Source: a virus. From it: a stretch of DNA of 64,000 nt. Below, piece by piece: positions 16,431-20,982 of the stretch. Each line of letters starts with the position of its first letter. The stretch's first letter is position 1. The notes under the pieces were generated by a model. That model was not told the DNA's origin and did no database searches. It was given only the letters and a program-made list of their open reading frames with translations. Position numbers and translations under genes: made by a program. The stretch is taken from positions 1-64,000 of IMG/VR virus record IMGVR_UViG_3300037882_003529; one strand, written 5' to 3'.

Positions 16431-16504
16431 TGGTACCCTCTGGCAGAATCGGACTGCCTTTACCAACTTGTAAGGATGGAGTTTTACCATTAAACTAAGA
16501 GGGC
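16431..16504 (-). tRNA. tRNA-Val (UAC)
   Basis: Acceptor GCCCTCT/AGAGGGT, D arm GTTT-AAAC, anticodon loop CTTACAA (UAC), T arm GGCAG-TCCGATT-CTGCC, encoded CCA with A discriminator. One U-U mismatch in the anticodon stem. Confidence 0.75.
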
Positions 16505-16510
16505 ACAAGA

Positions 16511-16603
16511 TTGAAGAGGAAAAAACAAATTCAGCGTCCGCTATGAATGGTTTCCCATTCTTAGGAATTGAACCTAAGTAACTGAATTTTACGCCATCTT
16601 CAA
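16511..16603 (-). ncRNA. Two-helix hairpin element E1 with reduced permuted tRNA-like insert
   Basis: Minus-strand RNA with outer helix TTGAAGA/TCTTCAA, internal loop TGGCGTA opposite GTTTTTTCC, inner helix AAATTCAG/CTGAATTT, then ACTT. The apical part holds a T arm (TTAGG-TTCAATT-CCTAA) directly followed by a stem GAATGG-GAAA-CCATTC and TA, the order expected of a permuted tRNA that has lost its D and anticodon arms. One of seven related elements in the array. Confidence 0.65.
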
Positions 16604-16606
16604 AAG

Positions 16607-16683
16607 TGGTACCGATAGCGAGACTCGAACTCGCAAAATTTAGCGTCTAAAGCTAACACGTCTTCCAATTCCATCATACCGGC
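16607..16683 (-). tRNA. tRNA-Leu (UAG)
   Basis: Acceptor GCCGGTA/TATCGGT region, Leu-like D arm (GATGGAATTGG), anticodon stem TTAGC/GCTAA with loop TTTAGAC giving UAG, T arm GCGAG-TTCGAGT-CTCGC, encoded CCA. It lacks the long variable arm usual for bacterial tRNA-Leu (about 77 nt in total). Confidence 0.85.
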
Positions 16684-16686
16684 ATA

Positions 16687-17100
16687 TTATAAAGAAAAAT
16701 GAATTAAAAAATCACCATTTTCTAGTTCGTCAGCATAACCTCGTTTTACAAGCCCAATCATTTGTTTTTTTCCTTCTTTAGAAAAAACTTTTGATGTTCT
16801 AATAGGACCCACGTCTAAAACCGCTCGACGCATTAATTCAAATGCTAATCCTCTTCCTCGAAAATTTTCATCGACATCAATTTGCATGCCGACCCAAATA
16901 TCTGATATTTTTTTAAGAGATAATTTACCAACAGGAATTTCATAGTCTGTTTTGATTGAATTTTTCTTATAGAAATCATAAGCAATATACTCTTTTCTAT
17001 CATTTCTATCGACTTCTAATTCAATCTTAATTTTAGAAAATTTCGAAGTTACAATCTCTACAAATAATTTAAAGAATTTAAAATTATTTACCTCTTTCAT
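16687..17100 (-). CDS. GNAT-like acetyltransferase
   Basis: 137 residues. The segment IWVGMQIDVDENFRGRGLAFELMRRAV (about 74-100) contains the acetyl-CoA-binding R-G-x-G-x-A pattern of GNAT enzymes, preceded by the expected beta strands. Substrate unknown. The gene lies inside the tRNA array, on the same strand, in a spacer poor in G+C, so it may have been acquired separately. Confidence 0.75.
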   Translation of the reverse strand: MKEVNNFKFFKLFVEIVTSKFSKIKIELEVDRNDRKEYIAYDFYKKNSIKTDYEIPVGKLSLKKISDIWVGMQIDVDENFRGRGLAFELMRRAVLDVGPIRTSKVFSKEGKKQMIGLVKRGYADELENGDFLIHFSL

Positions 17101-17128
17101 ATTAAATTTTATATGGAAAAATTATTTA

Positions 17129-17148
17129 TGAGAATCGAACTCGCAAAA
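17129..17148 (-). other. Isolated T-arm, remnant of a tRNA 3' end
   Basis: A T arm (GCGAG, loop TTCGATT, CTCAT) with no acceptor stem, CCA or 5' half around it. It looks like the decayed end of a tRNA gene, possibly displaced when the GNAT gene entered the array. Confidence 0.5.
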
Positions 17149-17155
17149 ATTGGTT

Positions 17156-17288
17156 ACAATACTTCGTGTGTATTTGGTAGCAATTCAAATACATTTTTCA
17201 CGTATTTCTCGTGACTTCGACCATACACGTACGCCGATTGATTATGCTAGCCTTAAAGAGGATAAACAACACCAAAAGGAAGTATTGC
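17156..17288 (-). ncRNA. Structured RNA of unknown type
   Basis: Closing helix CAATACTTC/GAAGTATTG encloses about 115 nt. Inside are TCACG-AGAAATA-CGTGA and TGTATTTG/CAAATACA stems. It sits between tRNA-Gln and the GNAT gene, has no credible reading frame on either strand, and is probably processed from the array transcript. It does not fit the two-helix family. Confidence 0.45.
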
Positions 17289-17292
17289 AAAA

Positions 17293-17363
17293 TGGCAGAC
17301 TAGGTGAGAATCGAACTCACTCTCGGTGGGTCAAAGCCACGTCGGATCCCTGATCTCTAGCCA
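17293..17363 (-). tRNA. tRNA-Gln (UUG)
   Basis: Anticodon loop CTTTGAC (UUG) on a GTGG/CCAC stem, T arm GTGAG-TTCGATT-CTCAC, encoded CCA with G discriminator. The first base (U1) does not pair with U72, in line with the weak 1-72 pair preferred by GlnRS. The D arm is unusually short (total about 71 nt). Confidence 0.75.
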
Positions 17364-17373
17364 ATTGAAAAGG

Positions 17374-17509
17374 TTTCAACGGAAAATTGAATTCAGTATT
17401 TTTCGGGTTTTGCCATTAAACTACGATTCCATAGAATGCGGAATCGGGTGGAGTCGAACCACCATCACGTCATTAACAGTGAAGGAACTGAAATCTGCAC
17501 CAGTTGAAA
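17374..17509 (-). ncRNA. Element E2: circularly permuted tRNA-Asn-like RNA
   Basis: Outer helix TTTCAAC/GTTGAAA, loop TGGTGCA opposite AATTTTCC, inner helix GATTTCAGT/ACTGAATTC (one mismatch), then CCTTC. Along the RNA the order is anticodon loop CTGTTAA (GUU, complement at 17473-17479), T arm GGTGG-TTCGACT-CCACC, acceptor 3' strand CGATTCC, a nine-base linker, acceptor 5' strand GGAATCG, TA, D arm GTTTAATGGCAAAAC. The two acceptor strands pair over all 7 bp. So the 3' half precedes the 5' half. A normal tRNA-Asn lies next to it at 17513. Confidence 0.75.
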
Positions 17510-17512
17510 AAG

Positions 17513-17586
17513 TGGAGGGTCCAGAAGGAGTTGAACCTTCGTTCGCAGTTTAACAGACTGCCGTTCTTCCGTTGAACTATAGACCC
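17513..17586 (-). tRNA. tRNA-Asn (GUU)
   Basis: Canonical cloverleaf: acceptor GGGTCTA with near-complementary 3' strand, D arm GTTC-GAAC, anticodon GCAGT-CTGTTAA-ACTGC (GUU), T arm GAAGG-TTCAACT-CCTTC, encoded CCA. Confidence 0.9.
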
Positions 17587-17593
17587 TAAAATA

Positions 17594-17668
17594 TGGTAGC
17601 GGAGGAGGGAATCGAACCCACAACCTTGAGCTTATGAGACTCACAATCTTCCATTGATCTACTCCGCT
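17594..17668 (-). tRNA. tRNA with CAU anticodon (Met, or Ile2)
   Basis: Acceptor AGCGGAG/CTCCGCT, anticodon loop CTCATAA (CAU) on GAGT/GCTC, T arm loop TTCGATT, encoded CCA. Sequence alone does not separate elongator Met from an Ile2 tRNA that would be modified at C34; a second CAU tRNA is at 43138. Confidence 0.85.
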
Positions 17669-17669
17669 G

Positions 17670-17712
17670 CTTTTGGACCGCTTAGCAATATCATTGCTTA
17701 TAAGCGATAATA
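17670..17712 (-). other. Spacer hairpin
   Basis: A long hairpin on the minus strand: CGCTTA/TAAGCG extended by AGCAAT-GAT-ATTGCT. No T-run follows, so a processing or spacer hairpin between two tRNAs is likelier than a terminator. Confidence 0.5.
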
Positions 17713-17788
17713 TGGTACACTATGAGAGAATCGAACTCTCTTCTTCAGAGTGAAAATCTGAGATCCTTAACCATTAGACGAATAGTGC
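17713..17788 (-). tRNA. tRNA-Glu (UUC)
   Basis: Acceptor GCACTAT/ATAGTGT, D arm of Glu type (GTCTAATGG), anticodon TCAGA-TTTTCAC-TCTGA (UUC), T arm GAGAG-TTCGATT-CTCTC, CCA encoded. It lies directly downstream of the endonuclease gene, which in turn is preceded by a second, truncated tRNA-Glu 5' half. Confidence 0.9.
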
Positions 17789-17789
17789 A

Positions 17790-18440
17790 TTAATTTCTAC
17801 CTCTAGTGAAACCAATAGGAATCTCACTGTCGGCCTTTATTCTTGTATTCATAGAACCATTAGTTATCCAAATTTGCTTATATTTACGCTTATAAGGAAT
17901 TACTGGTCTATTCATAAGAGATTTTGATATCTTTCGAGAATTTTCCACTCGGTTAAGAGTAGCAGTTCCTAAAAGGGAACATCTTTTACTACAATAAATT
18001 AATTTATTTTTTCTTTTGGAGTCAGAAGAAAATTCACTACTACAATTACAGCACACATAATTATATTTTGGCTTATATCCATCATATAATTCATAAATGT
18101 TTTTGTATTGGTAGTTACTTTTGACCCAGTCAAATTCGACTTTTAAGTCTTGTTGATACAATACTTTGGTTTTATATCCGGCTTGAAGAGCAGCATTAAT
18201 TTTGATATCCACTAAAGGTGTGTAATACCCCTTTATTTCAATCAAACAACCAAATTCATCAACAAAATCCGGAAAATACTTACTGTTTAGAGTTTTAATG
18301 AATCCTTCGAATCGTTTCACGAATAAATTATGATCTAATCTAAAAAGAACATAAACTAACTCATAAGTCGACGCACAATAAATTCCTCTAAAATATCCAC
18401 TTTTGGATCTACCTGATCCTTTTCTGATTCCGCCTCTCAT
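17790..18440 (-). CDS. Putative homing endonuclease inserted in the tRNA array
   Basis: 216 residues. The N-terminal half has the pattern of a PD-(D/E)XK-type nuclease: ASTYELVYVLFRLD, then YFPDFVDEFGCLIEIKGYY (PDF...EIKG, residues 55-73). It is followed by paired Cys (CCNCSSEF, YCSKRC) that may bind zinc, and by a C-terminal W-x-N-G-x-N-x-x-I...IPIGFTRGR module typical of phage homing endonucleases. It lies between a tRNA-Glu 5' half (18450-18475) and an intact tRNA-Glu, and short AATTAATG sequences occur at both ends, consistent with mobile insertion. Confidence 0.75.
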   Translation of the reverse strand: MRGGIRKGSGRSKSGYFRGIYCASTYELVYVLFRLDHNLFVKRFEGFIKTLNSKYFPDFVDEFGCLIEIKGYYTPLVDIKINAALQAGYKTKVLYQQDLKVEFDWVKSNYQYKNIYELYDGYKPKYNYVCCNCSSEFSSDSKRKNKLIYCSKRCSLLGTATLNRVENSRKISKSLMNRPVIPYKRKYKQIWITNGSMNTRIKADSEIPIGFTRGRN

Positions 18441-18449
18441 TAATTATCA

Positions 18450-18475
18450 CGTCCTAGCCACTAGACTACAGGTGC
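18450..18475 (-). pseudogene. Truncated tRNA-Glu-like 5' half
   Basis: Minus-strand GCACCTG, TA and a complete D arm (GTCTAGTGGCTAGGAC) of tRNA-Glu type, which stops just where the anticodon arm should begin; the endonuclease gene follows. Its acceptor strand differs from the intact tRNA-Glu, so it is not a simple duplicate of it. Probably the part of the tRNA gene left upstream of an endonuclease insertion. Confidence 0.6.
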
Positions 18476-18484
18476 AAAAATGAA

Positions 18485-18783
18485 TAAGTTGATATAGTGT
18501 GCTGTTACGCTTAAGTCTCTACGGATCTTGCATTGCATTAGCAGAACGGGTTTGTACACACCCTATGGCCCTTCGTCTTTTACCACTGCTTTAAGTAACA
18601 GGCTTCGCCCAAATACGTTCAACCTCAAGTTTTGAATTCTGAAACCCGAATAGTCGATAACAATGCAAACTGTACTTGTCCTTCTCCGTCGAACACCTTC
18701 CGAAAGGTTGACTAATCTCTCGGTTCGTCGATTTGACACTCATTAAAGATGGCTGCTTCTAAGCCTACTTCTACATCAACTTA
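18485..18783 (-). ncRNA. RNA mimicking the 23S rRNA GTPase-associated centre (L11 site)
   Basis: About 299 nt closed by a helix AAGTTGAT/ATCAACTT. The 5' part (complement of 18741-18768) contains GGCTTAGAAGCAGCCATC, identical over 18 nt to the bacterial 23S rRNA sequence near E. coli 1062-1079. The 3' part (complement of 18488-18513) has AAGCGTAACAGC-ACACT, matching AAGCGTAATAGC-TCACT near 1089-1106. Together with the closing helix this is the complete 58-nt domain that binds L11 and elongation-factor GTPases, with about 230 nt inserted where helix 44 begins. No open frame. Comparison is with the rRNA sequence as I know it. Confidence 0.8.
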
Positions 18784-18786
18784 AAT

Positions 18787-18862
18787 TGGGGTAACTAGAG
18801 AGAATCGAACTCTCGACAATGCATTCACAGTGCATTCATTTACCATTAATTGTATAGCTACC
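18787..18862 (-). tRNA. tRNA-His (GUG)
   Basis: Acceptor GTAGCTA/TAGTTAC, C73 discriminator and a G at position -1, both hallmarks of tRNA-His; anticodon ATGCA-CTGTGAA-TGCAT (GUG); T arm GAGAG-TTCGATT-CTCTC; CCA encoded. Confidence 0.9.
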
Positions 18863-18870
18863 ATTGAATT

Positions 18871-18957
18871 TGGCGGCGACTTGAGTATTCGAAACCCTGG
18901 CCTTGCGACCCGAATCGCTTTCCAAGCGATCTCAGTACCCTGACTGATTAAGACGCC
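18871..18957 (-). tRNA. tRNA-Ser (GGA)
   Basis: Class II tRNA with long variable arm; anticodon ATCGC-TTGGAAA-GCGAT (GGA), acceptor GGCG..CT with 3' strand AGTCGCC (one mismatch), G discriminator, CCA encoded. Confidence 0.85.
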
Positions 18958-18963
18958 GATAAT

Positions 18964-19039
18964 TGGTATAGAGTATCAGAATCGAACTGATTTCCATGGC
19001 TCTTCAGGCCAGTGCAATAACCATACTTGCTCACTCTAT
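18964..19039 (-). tRNA. tRNA-Phe (GAA)
   Basis: Acceptor ATAGAGT/ACTCTAT, anticodon CTGGC-CTGAAGA-GCCAT (GAA), T arm ATCAG-TTCGATT-CTGAT, A73 and CCA encoded. Confidence 0.9.
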
Positions 19040-19045
19040 ATTATT

Positions 19046-19136
19046 TGGCGGGTGATTAAATAGTCGAAATCCAACCGCTTTCACGATCAATCTGCTTTCA
19101 AGGCAGTTCCGGCATCGCCTGTCCGGTTAATCACCC
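19046..19136 (-). tRNA. tRNA-Ser (UGA)
   Basis: Class II tRNA with extended variable arm; anticodon CTGC-CTTGAAA-GCAG (UGA), acceptor GGGTGAT paired to ATCACCC, G73, CCA encoded. T arm is somewhat irregular. Confidence 0.85.
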
Positions 19137-19145
19137 ATTTAAAAC

Positions 19146-19220
19146 TGGAGCTCCGACAAGGACTCGAACCCTGCTCGATGGAGTACAAAACCATTGCCTC
19201 GCCATCTAGGCTTCCGGAGC
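19146..19220 (-). tRNA. tRNA-Thr (UGU)
   Basis: Acceptor GCTCCGG/TCGGAGC, D arm GCCT-AGGC, anticodon stem ATGG/CCAT with loop containing TTTGTAC (UGU; the innermost pair is U-U), T arm loop TTCGAGT, CCA encoded. Confidence 0.82.
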
Positions 19221-19227
19221 AAAAAAG

Positions 19228-19284
19228 AACTTTGAAATCTACTAGCAGAGGCATTGTAATTTCTTCATAGATGATTTCAAAGTT
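19228..19284 (-). terminator. Long-stem hairpin with T-run
   Basis: Perfect 12-bp stem AACTTTGAAATC/GATTTCAAAGTT with a 33-nt loop, followed on the minus strand by CTTTTTTG. It directly follows the structured RNA at 19289-19464 and could be an internal terminator or processing signal; the tRNAs beyond it would then rely on read-through or processing. Confidence 0.5.
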
Positions 19285-19288
19285 TAAA

Positions 19289-19464
19289 GGAGAACCATGC
19301 AGTTTCGACCTGCAACATCCAATTAAGGAGAGCGGAATCTAAGGCAAATAGCGCCAACTCCGGGTACACTTAATTGGTCGGGTAGTCAAAGCAACTACTA
19401 ATAGGGTGCGAATAAAAACTTACCCGAGAAACATCCGCTTGCTATTTTCGTTCTTTATGGTTCA
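19289..19464 (-). ncRNA. tRNA-like, pseudoknotted RNA of unknown type
   Basis: About 176 nt. The ends pair like an acceptor stem (GAACCA with TGGTTC) and a T arm (TGCAG-GTCGAAA-CTGCA) lies just before the 3' strand, as in tRNA or tmRNA. Inside, GCGGAT/ATTCGC and TCGGGTA/TACCCGA are interleaved, an H-type pseudoknot, followed by a 9-bp helix CCAATTAAG/CTTAATTGG. There is no D or anticodon arm and no recognisable tag reading frame or tmRNA 5' consensus, so I do not call it tmRNA. Confidence 0.55.
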
Positions 19465-19471
19465 TTGAAAC

Positions 19472-19547
19472 TGGAGCCCTATAGAGGAATTGAACCCCTG
19501 ACCTGTTGGTTCGAAGCCAACTGCTCTATCCACTGAGCTAATAAGGC
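19472..19547 (-). tRNA. tRNA-Arg (UCG)
   Basis: Acceptor GCCTTAT/ATAGGGC, D arm GCTC-GAGC, anticodon GTTGG-CTTCGAA-CCAAC (UCG), T arm AGGGG-TTCAATT-CCTCT, CCA encoded. Confidence 0.9.
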
Positions 19548-19704
19548 AATATTAGGTTTCCATCCGCAGAGGCGATAGATTTCTAATCTACCGGAACCTT
19601 CACTTTTCTACAATAATTAAATCCTACGTAATTAATGTAAAACGCAAATAAACTGTCCAAAATTGCTATCCATTGGATTCAATAAATCTGACGGCATGGA
19701 AATA
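19548..19704 (-). ncRNA. Non-coding spacer with several helices, type unknown
   Basis: A 157-nt stretch without tRNA or reading frame. Visible helices on the minus strand: TTGAATCC/GGATTTAA enclosing about 55 nt, TCCAA/TTGGA, and GGTAGATT-AGA-AATCTATC inside GGTTCC/GGAAACC. The last hairpin resembles a Ser-type anticodon arm but no cloverleaf forms around it. Could be a decayed tRNA or a structured RNA. Confidence 0.35.
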
Positions 19705-19778
19705 TGGTCCTCAGAGAAAGAATCGAACTTTCGTCAATGGATTATCGGTCCATCGTTTTACCATTAAACTATCCGAGG
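19705..19778 (-). tRNA. tRNA-Ile (GAU), C33 variant
   Basis: Acceptor CCTCGGA/TCTGAGG, D arm GTTT-AAAC, anticodon ATGGA-CCGATAA-TCCAT, read as GAU but with C instead of the nearly universal U at position 33. T arm GAAAG-TTCGATT-CTTTC, CCA encoded. Identity is likely but the C33 is odd. Confidence 0.7.
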
Positions 19779-19782
19779 AAAC

Positions 19783-19858
19783 TGGAGTCTTCGCTTAGGG
19801 ACCCTAATCCCTGATTCTGATATCAAGAATCTGCTCTTTCCTGGGGAGCTACGAAGAC
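19783..19858 (-). tRNA. tRNA-like gene, Ile(GAU)-like, irregular
   Basis: Acceptor GTCTTCG/CGAAGAC is perfect and CCA is encoded, and D arm GCTC-GAGC is present. The anticodon arm GATTC-TTGATATCA-GAATC has a nine-base loop (or 6 bp and 7 bases lacking U33), the variable loop is missing and the T loop reads TTAGGG instead of TTCRANT. GAU is the only plausible anticodon. It may be a decayed or highly divergent tRNA. Confidence 0.5.
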
Positions 19859-19863
19859 ATAAT

Positions 19864-19938
19864 TGGCAGGTCATAGAGGATTCGAACCTCTGCCGCAAGG
19901 TTTTGGAGACCTGCATGCTGCCGTTACACTAACGACCT
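19864..19938 (-). tRNA. tRNA-Trp (CCA)
   Basis: Canonical order: acceptor AGGTCGT/ATGACCT, anticodon AGGT-CTCCAAA-ACCT (CCA), T arm AGAGG-TTCGAAT-CCTCT, G73 and CCA encoded. Compare the permuted Trp-like element at 21632-21767. Confidence 0.92.
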
Positions 19939-19944
19939 ATTAAT

Positions 19945-20018
19945 TGGAGCAGATAATCGGAATCAAACCGATTTCGCCTGGTTGGAAGCCAGGGGCACAA
20001 TCAATATACCATACCTGC
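19945..20018 (-). tRNA. tRNA-Gly (UCC)
   Basis: Acceptor GCAGGTA/TATCTGC, anticodon CCTGG-CTTCCAA-CCAGG (UCC), T arm ATCGG-TTTGATT-CCGAT, CCA encoded. Confidence 0.9.
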
Positions 20019-20025
20019 ATAAAAT

Positions 20026-20100
20026 TGGCGTTCTCTGATGGAATCTAACCACCGACCTCGCAACCGCAGTTACGTGCTCTATCCACTGAGCTAAGAGAAC
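20026..20100 (-). tRNA. tRNA-Arg-like (GCG) with six-base anticodon loop
   Basis: Acceptor GTTCTCT/AGAGAAC and D arm GCTC-GAGC are good. The anticodon stem CGTAA/TTGCG closes a loop of only six bases (CTGCGG), read as GCG if position 38 is missing. The T loop is TTAGATT (A for the invariant C56). Same T-loop change as in the next odd tRNA at 20447. Confidence 0.65.
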
Positions 20101-20104
20101 AAAA

Positions 20105-20179
20105 TGGTGGGACCGCAGAGAATCGAACTCTGATCGACCGGTTAAAAGCCGGCTGCTCTAGCCGTTGAGCTACGATCCC
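20105..20179 (-). tRNA. tRNA-Lys (UUU)
   Basis: Acceptor GGGATCG with 3' strand CGGTCCC, D arm GCTC-GAGC, anticodon CCGG-CTTTTAA-CCGG (UUU), T arm CAGAG-TTCGATT-CTCTG, A73 and CCA encoded. Lys(UUU) is the classic target of phage-induced anticodon nucleases. Confidence 0.9.
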
Positions 20180-20184
20180 GAAAT

Positions 20185-20260
20185 TGGTACCGATACCGGG
20201 ACTCGAACCCGGAAAATTCAGATTTTAAGTCTGACACGTATACCTTTCCATCATACCGGC
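20185..20260 (-). tRNA. tRNA-Leu (UAA)
   Basis: Acceptor GCCGGTA as in the Leu(UAG) gene at 16607, anticodon CAGA-CTTAAAA-TCTG (UAA), T arm CCGGG-TTCGAGT-CCCGG, CCA encoded. Short variable loop, again unlike normal class II Leu. The two Leu genes are clearly paralogues. Confidence 0.88.
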
Positions 20261-20265
20261 ATAAA

Positions 20266-20340
20266 AGGGCTGGGGAGCTCGTGATTTACCACTTTCTTCT
20301 AGATTGATCATTTCTAGGAGCCTTTTAATAAGGCGCAACC
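20266..20340 (-). ncRNA. Small cloverleaf-like RNA without anticodon
   Basis: Closing helix GGGTTG/CAGCCC with three hairpins inside: GCCTT/AAGGC, CTAGA/TCTAG and GTG/CAC. The three-arm form and size are tRNA-like, but there is no T-loop, anticodon or CCA. It has no reading frame. Unknown. Confidence 0.4.
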
Positions 20341-20356
20341 CATTGAGATCATTAAT

Positions 20357-20440
20357 TGGTGGGTACCCAGAGAATCGAACTCTGTCGGCCGAAGCATCGC
20401 ATTTACAGTGCGACCCATGTCCATAATGGTCTATGTACCC
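20357..20440 (-). tRNA. tRNA-Tyr (GUA)
   Basis: Class II tRNA with variable arm; anticodon TCGCA-CTGTAAA-TGCGA (GUA), T arm CAGAG-TTCGATT-CTCTG, acceptor GGGTAC/GGTACCC, A73 and CCA encoded. Confidence 0.9.
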
Positions 20441-20446
20441 CCAAAT

Positions 20447-20563
20447 TGGCGCTTCTCGATGGATTCTAACCACCGTTCTCCTATTCAGAGTTTAAGCTCT
20501 ACAAGGCGCATTTGCTGACACTAATAAGGCGACCGCCAGTCAGACTACAAAATGCTAAGAAGC
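20447..20563 (-). tRNA. Oversized tRNA-like gene, Leu(UAA)-like
   Basis: Acceptor GCTTCTT/GAGAAGC and encoded CCA. The D-arm region is replaced by a long extension of about 50 nt: GCATTT/AAATGC enclosing CTGAC/GTCAG and GGCG/CGCC. The anticodon stem TAGAG/CTCTG closes a six-base loop CTTAAA (UAA if read normally). T loop TTAGAAT has A for C56, as at 20026. A functional tRNA is doubtful; it may be a structured derivative. Confidence 0.5.
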
Positions 20564-20568
20564 AAAAA

Positions 20569-20705
20569 TGGTGTCTCTCTAAGGATTTAAACCTTAGATT
20601 TCTTCCTTTCGGGGAAGCGTCGTTAATCAAACACTGCGGCTAGCACCGCTGCTTGAGAACTTGCTAGAATTCTCATATTTGATTTTAATCATTGGACCAA
20701 GAGAC
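20569..20705 (-). tRNA. Oversized tRNA-like gene, Ser(GCU)-like
   Basis: About 137 nt with acceptor GTCTCT/AGAGAC, T arm CTAAGG-TTTAAAT-CCTTAG, and CCA. A GCGG/CCGC stem closes loop TGCTAG (GCU, six bases). The D-arm side carries two extra hairpins (TGATT/AATCA and GAGAA/TTCTC) and the variable side a CTTCC/GGAAG hairpin. A normal Ser(GCU) gene follows at 20710. Probably a tRNA-derived RNA rather than a standard tRNA. Confidence 0.5.
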
Positions 20706-20709
20706 AAAT

Positions 20710-20799
20710 TGGCGGAATCTAAGAGATTCGAACTCTTACTCCCTTTCGAGAGGCTGGTTTAGCAAACCAGTGCGACTGCACCGTCTTCGCGGAGATTCC
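20710..20799 (-). tRNA. tRNA-Ser (GCU)
   Basis: Class II tRNA: acceptor GGAATCT/AGATTCC, anticodon CTGGT-TTGCTAA-ACCAG (GCU), variable arm CCTCTCGAAAGGGAG, T arm AAGAG-TTCGAAT-CTCTT, G73 and CCA encoded. Confidence 0.92.
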
Positions 20800-20805
20800 A
20801 TAAAT

Positions 20806-20880
20806 TGGAGGCTAGGGTCGGAATCAAACCGACTTGAAATGGATTTGCAATCCACTGCATAATCATTCTGCCACCTAGCC
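20806..20880 (-). tRNA. tRNA-Cys (GCA)
   Basis: Acceptor GGCTAGG/CCTAGCC, anticodon GTGGA-TTGCAAA-TCCAT (GCA), T arm GTCGG-TTTGATT-CCGAC, CCA encoded. Confidence 0.9.
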
Positions 20881-20889
20881 AAAAGAAAA

Positions 20890-20978
20890 TCTCGAAAGAA
20901 TAAATGAATTCAAAGGACAGTCCAATAGGCGGACCGTATCAGTCTCAATGAAGTATTTGAACTCTACACTATTCGAGA
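20890..20978 (-). ncRNA. Two-helix hairpin element E3
   Basis: Outer helix TCTCGAA/TTCGAGA, loop TAGTGTA opposite ATTTATTCT, inner helix GAGTTCAAA/TTTGAATTC, then TACTTC. The apical part contains a 7-bp stem with a seven-base loop (ACGGTCC-GCCTATT-GGACTGT), which looks like an acceptor stem closed on itself, without T or D arm. Family member, see E2 and E7. Confidence 0.65.
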
Positions 20979-20982
20979 AAAC

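Noticed and set aside
17150-17553. Plus-strand reading frames of 67 and 75 codons
   Set aside because: They run antisense through tRNA genes and element E2 and have protein sequences made from tRNA complements.
18541-18572. Plus-strand sequence with TTGTACACACC, like the 16S rRNA decoding-site region
   Set aside because: Only about 11 bases match, the strand is opposite to the clear 23S-like domain around it, and the neighbouring 16S bases do not follow. On the minus strand the same bases form a simple GGGT/ACCC hairpin. Taken as chance.
19289-19464. Calling the pseudoknotted RNA a tmRNA
   Set aside because: The conserved tmRNA 5' sequence, resume codon and tag frame are missing.
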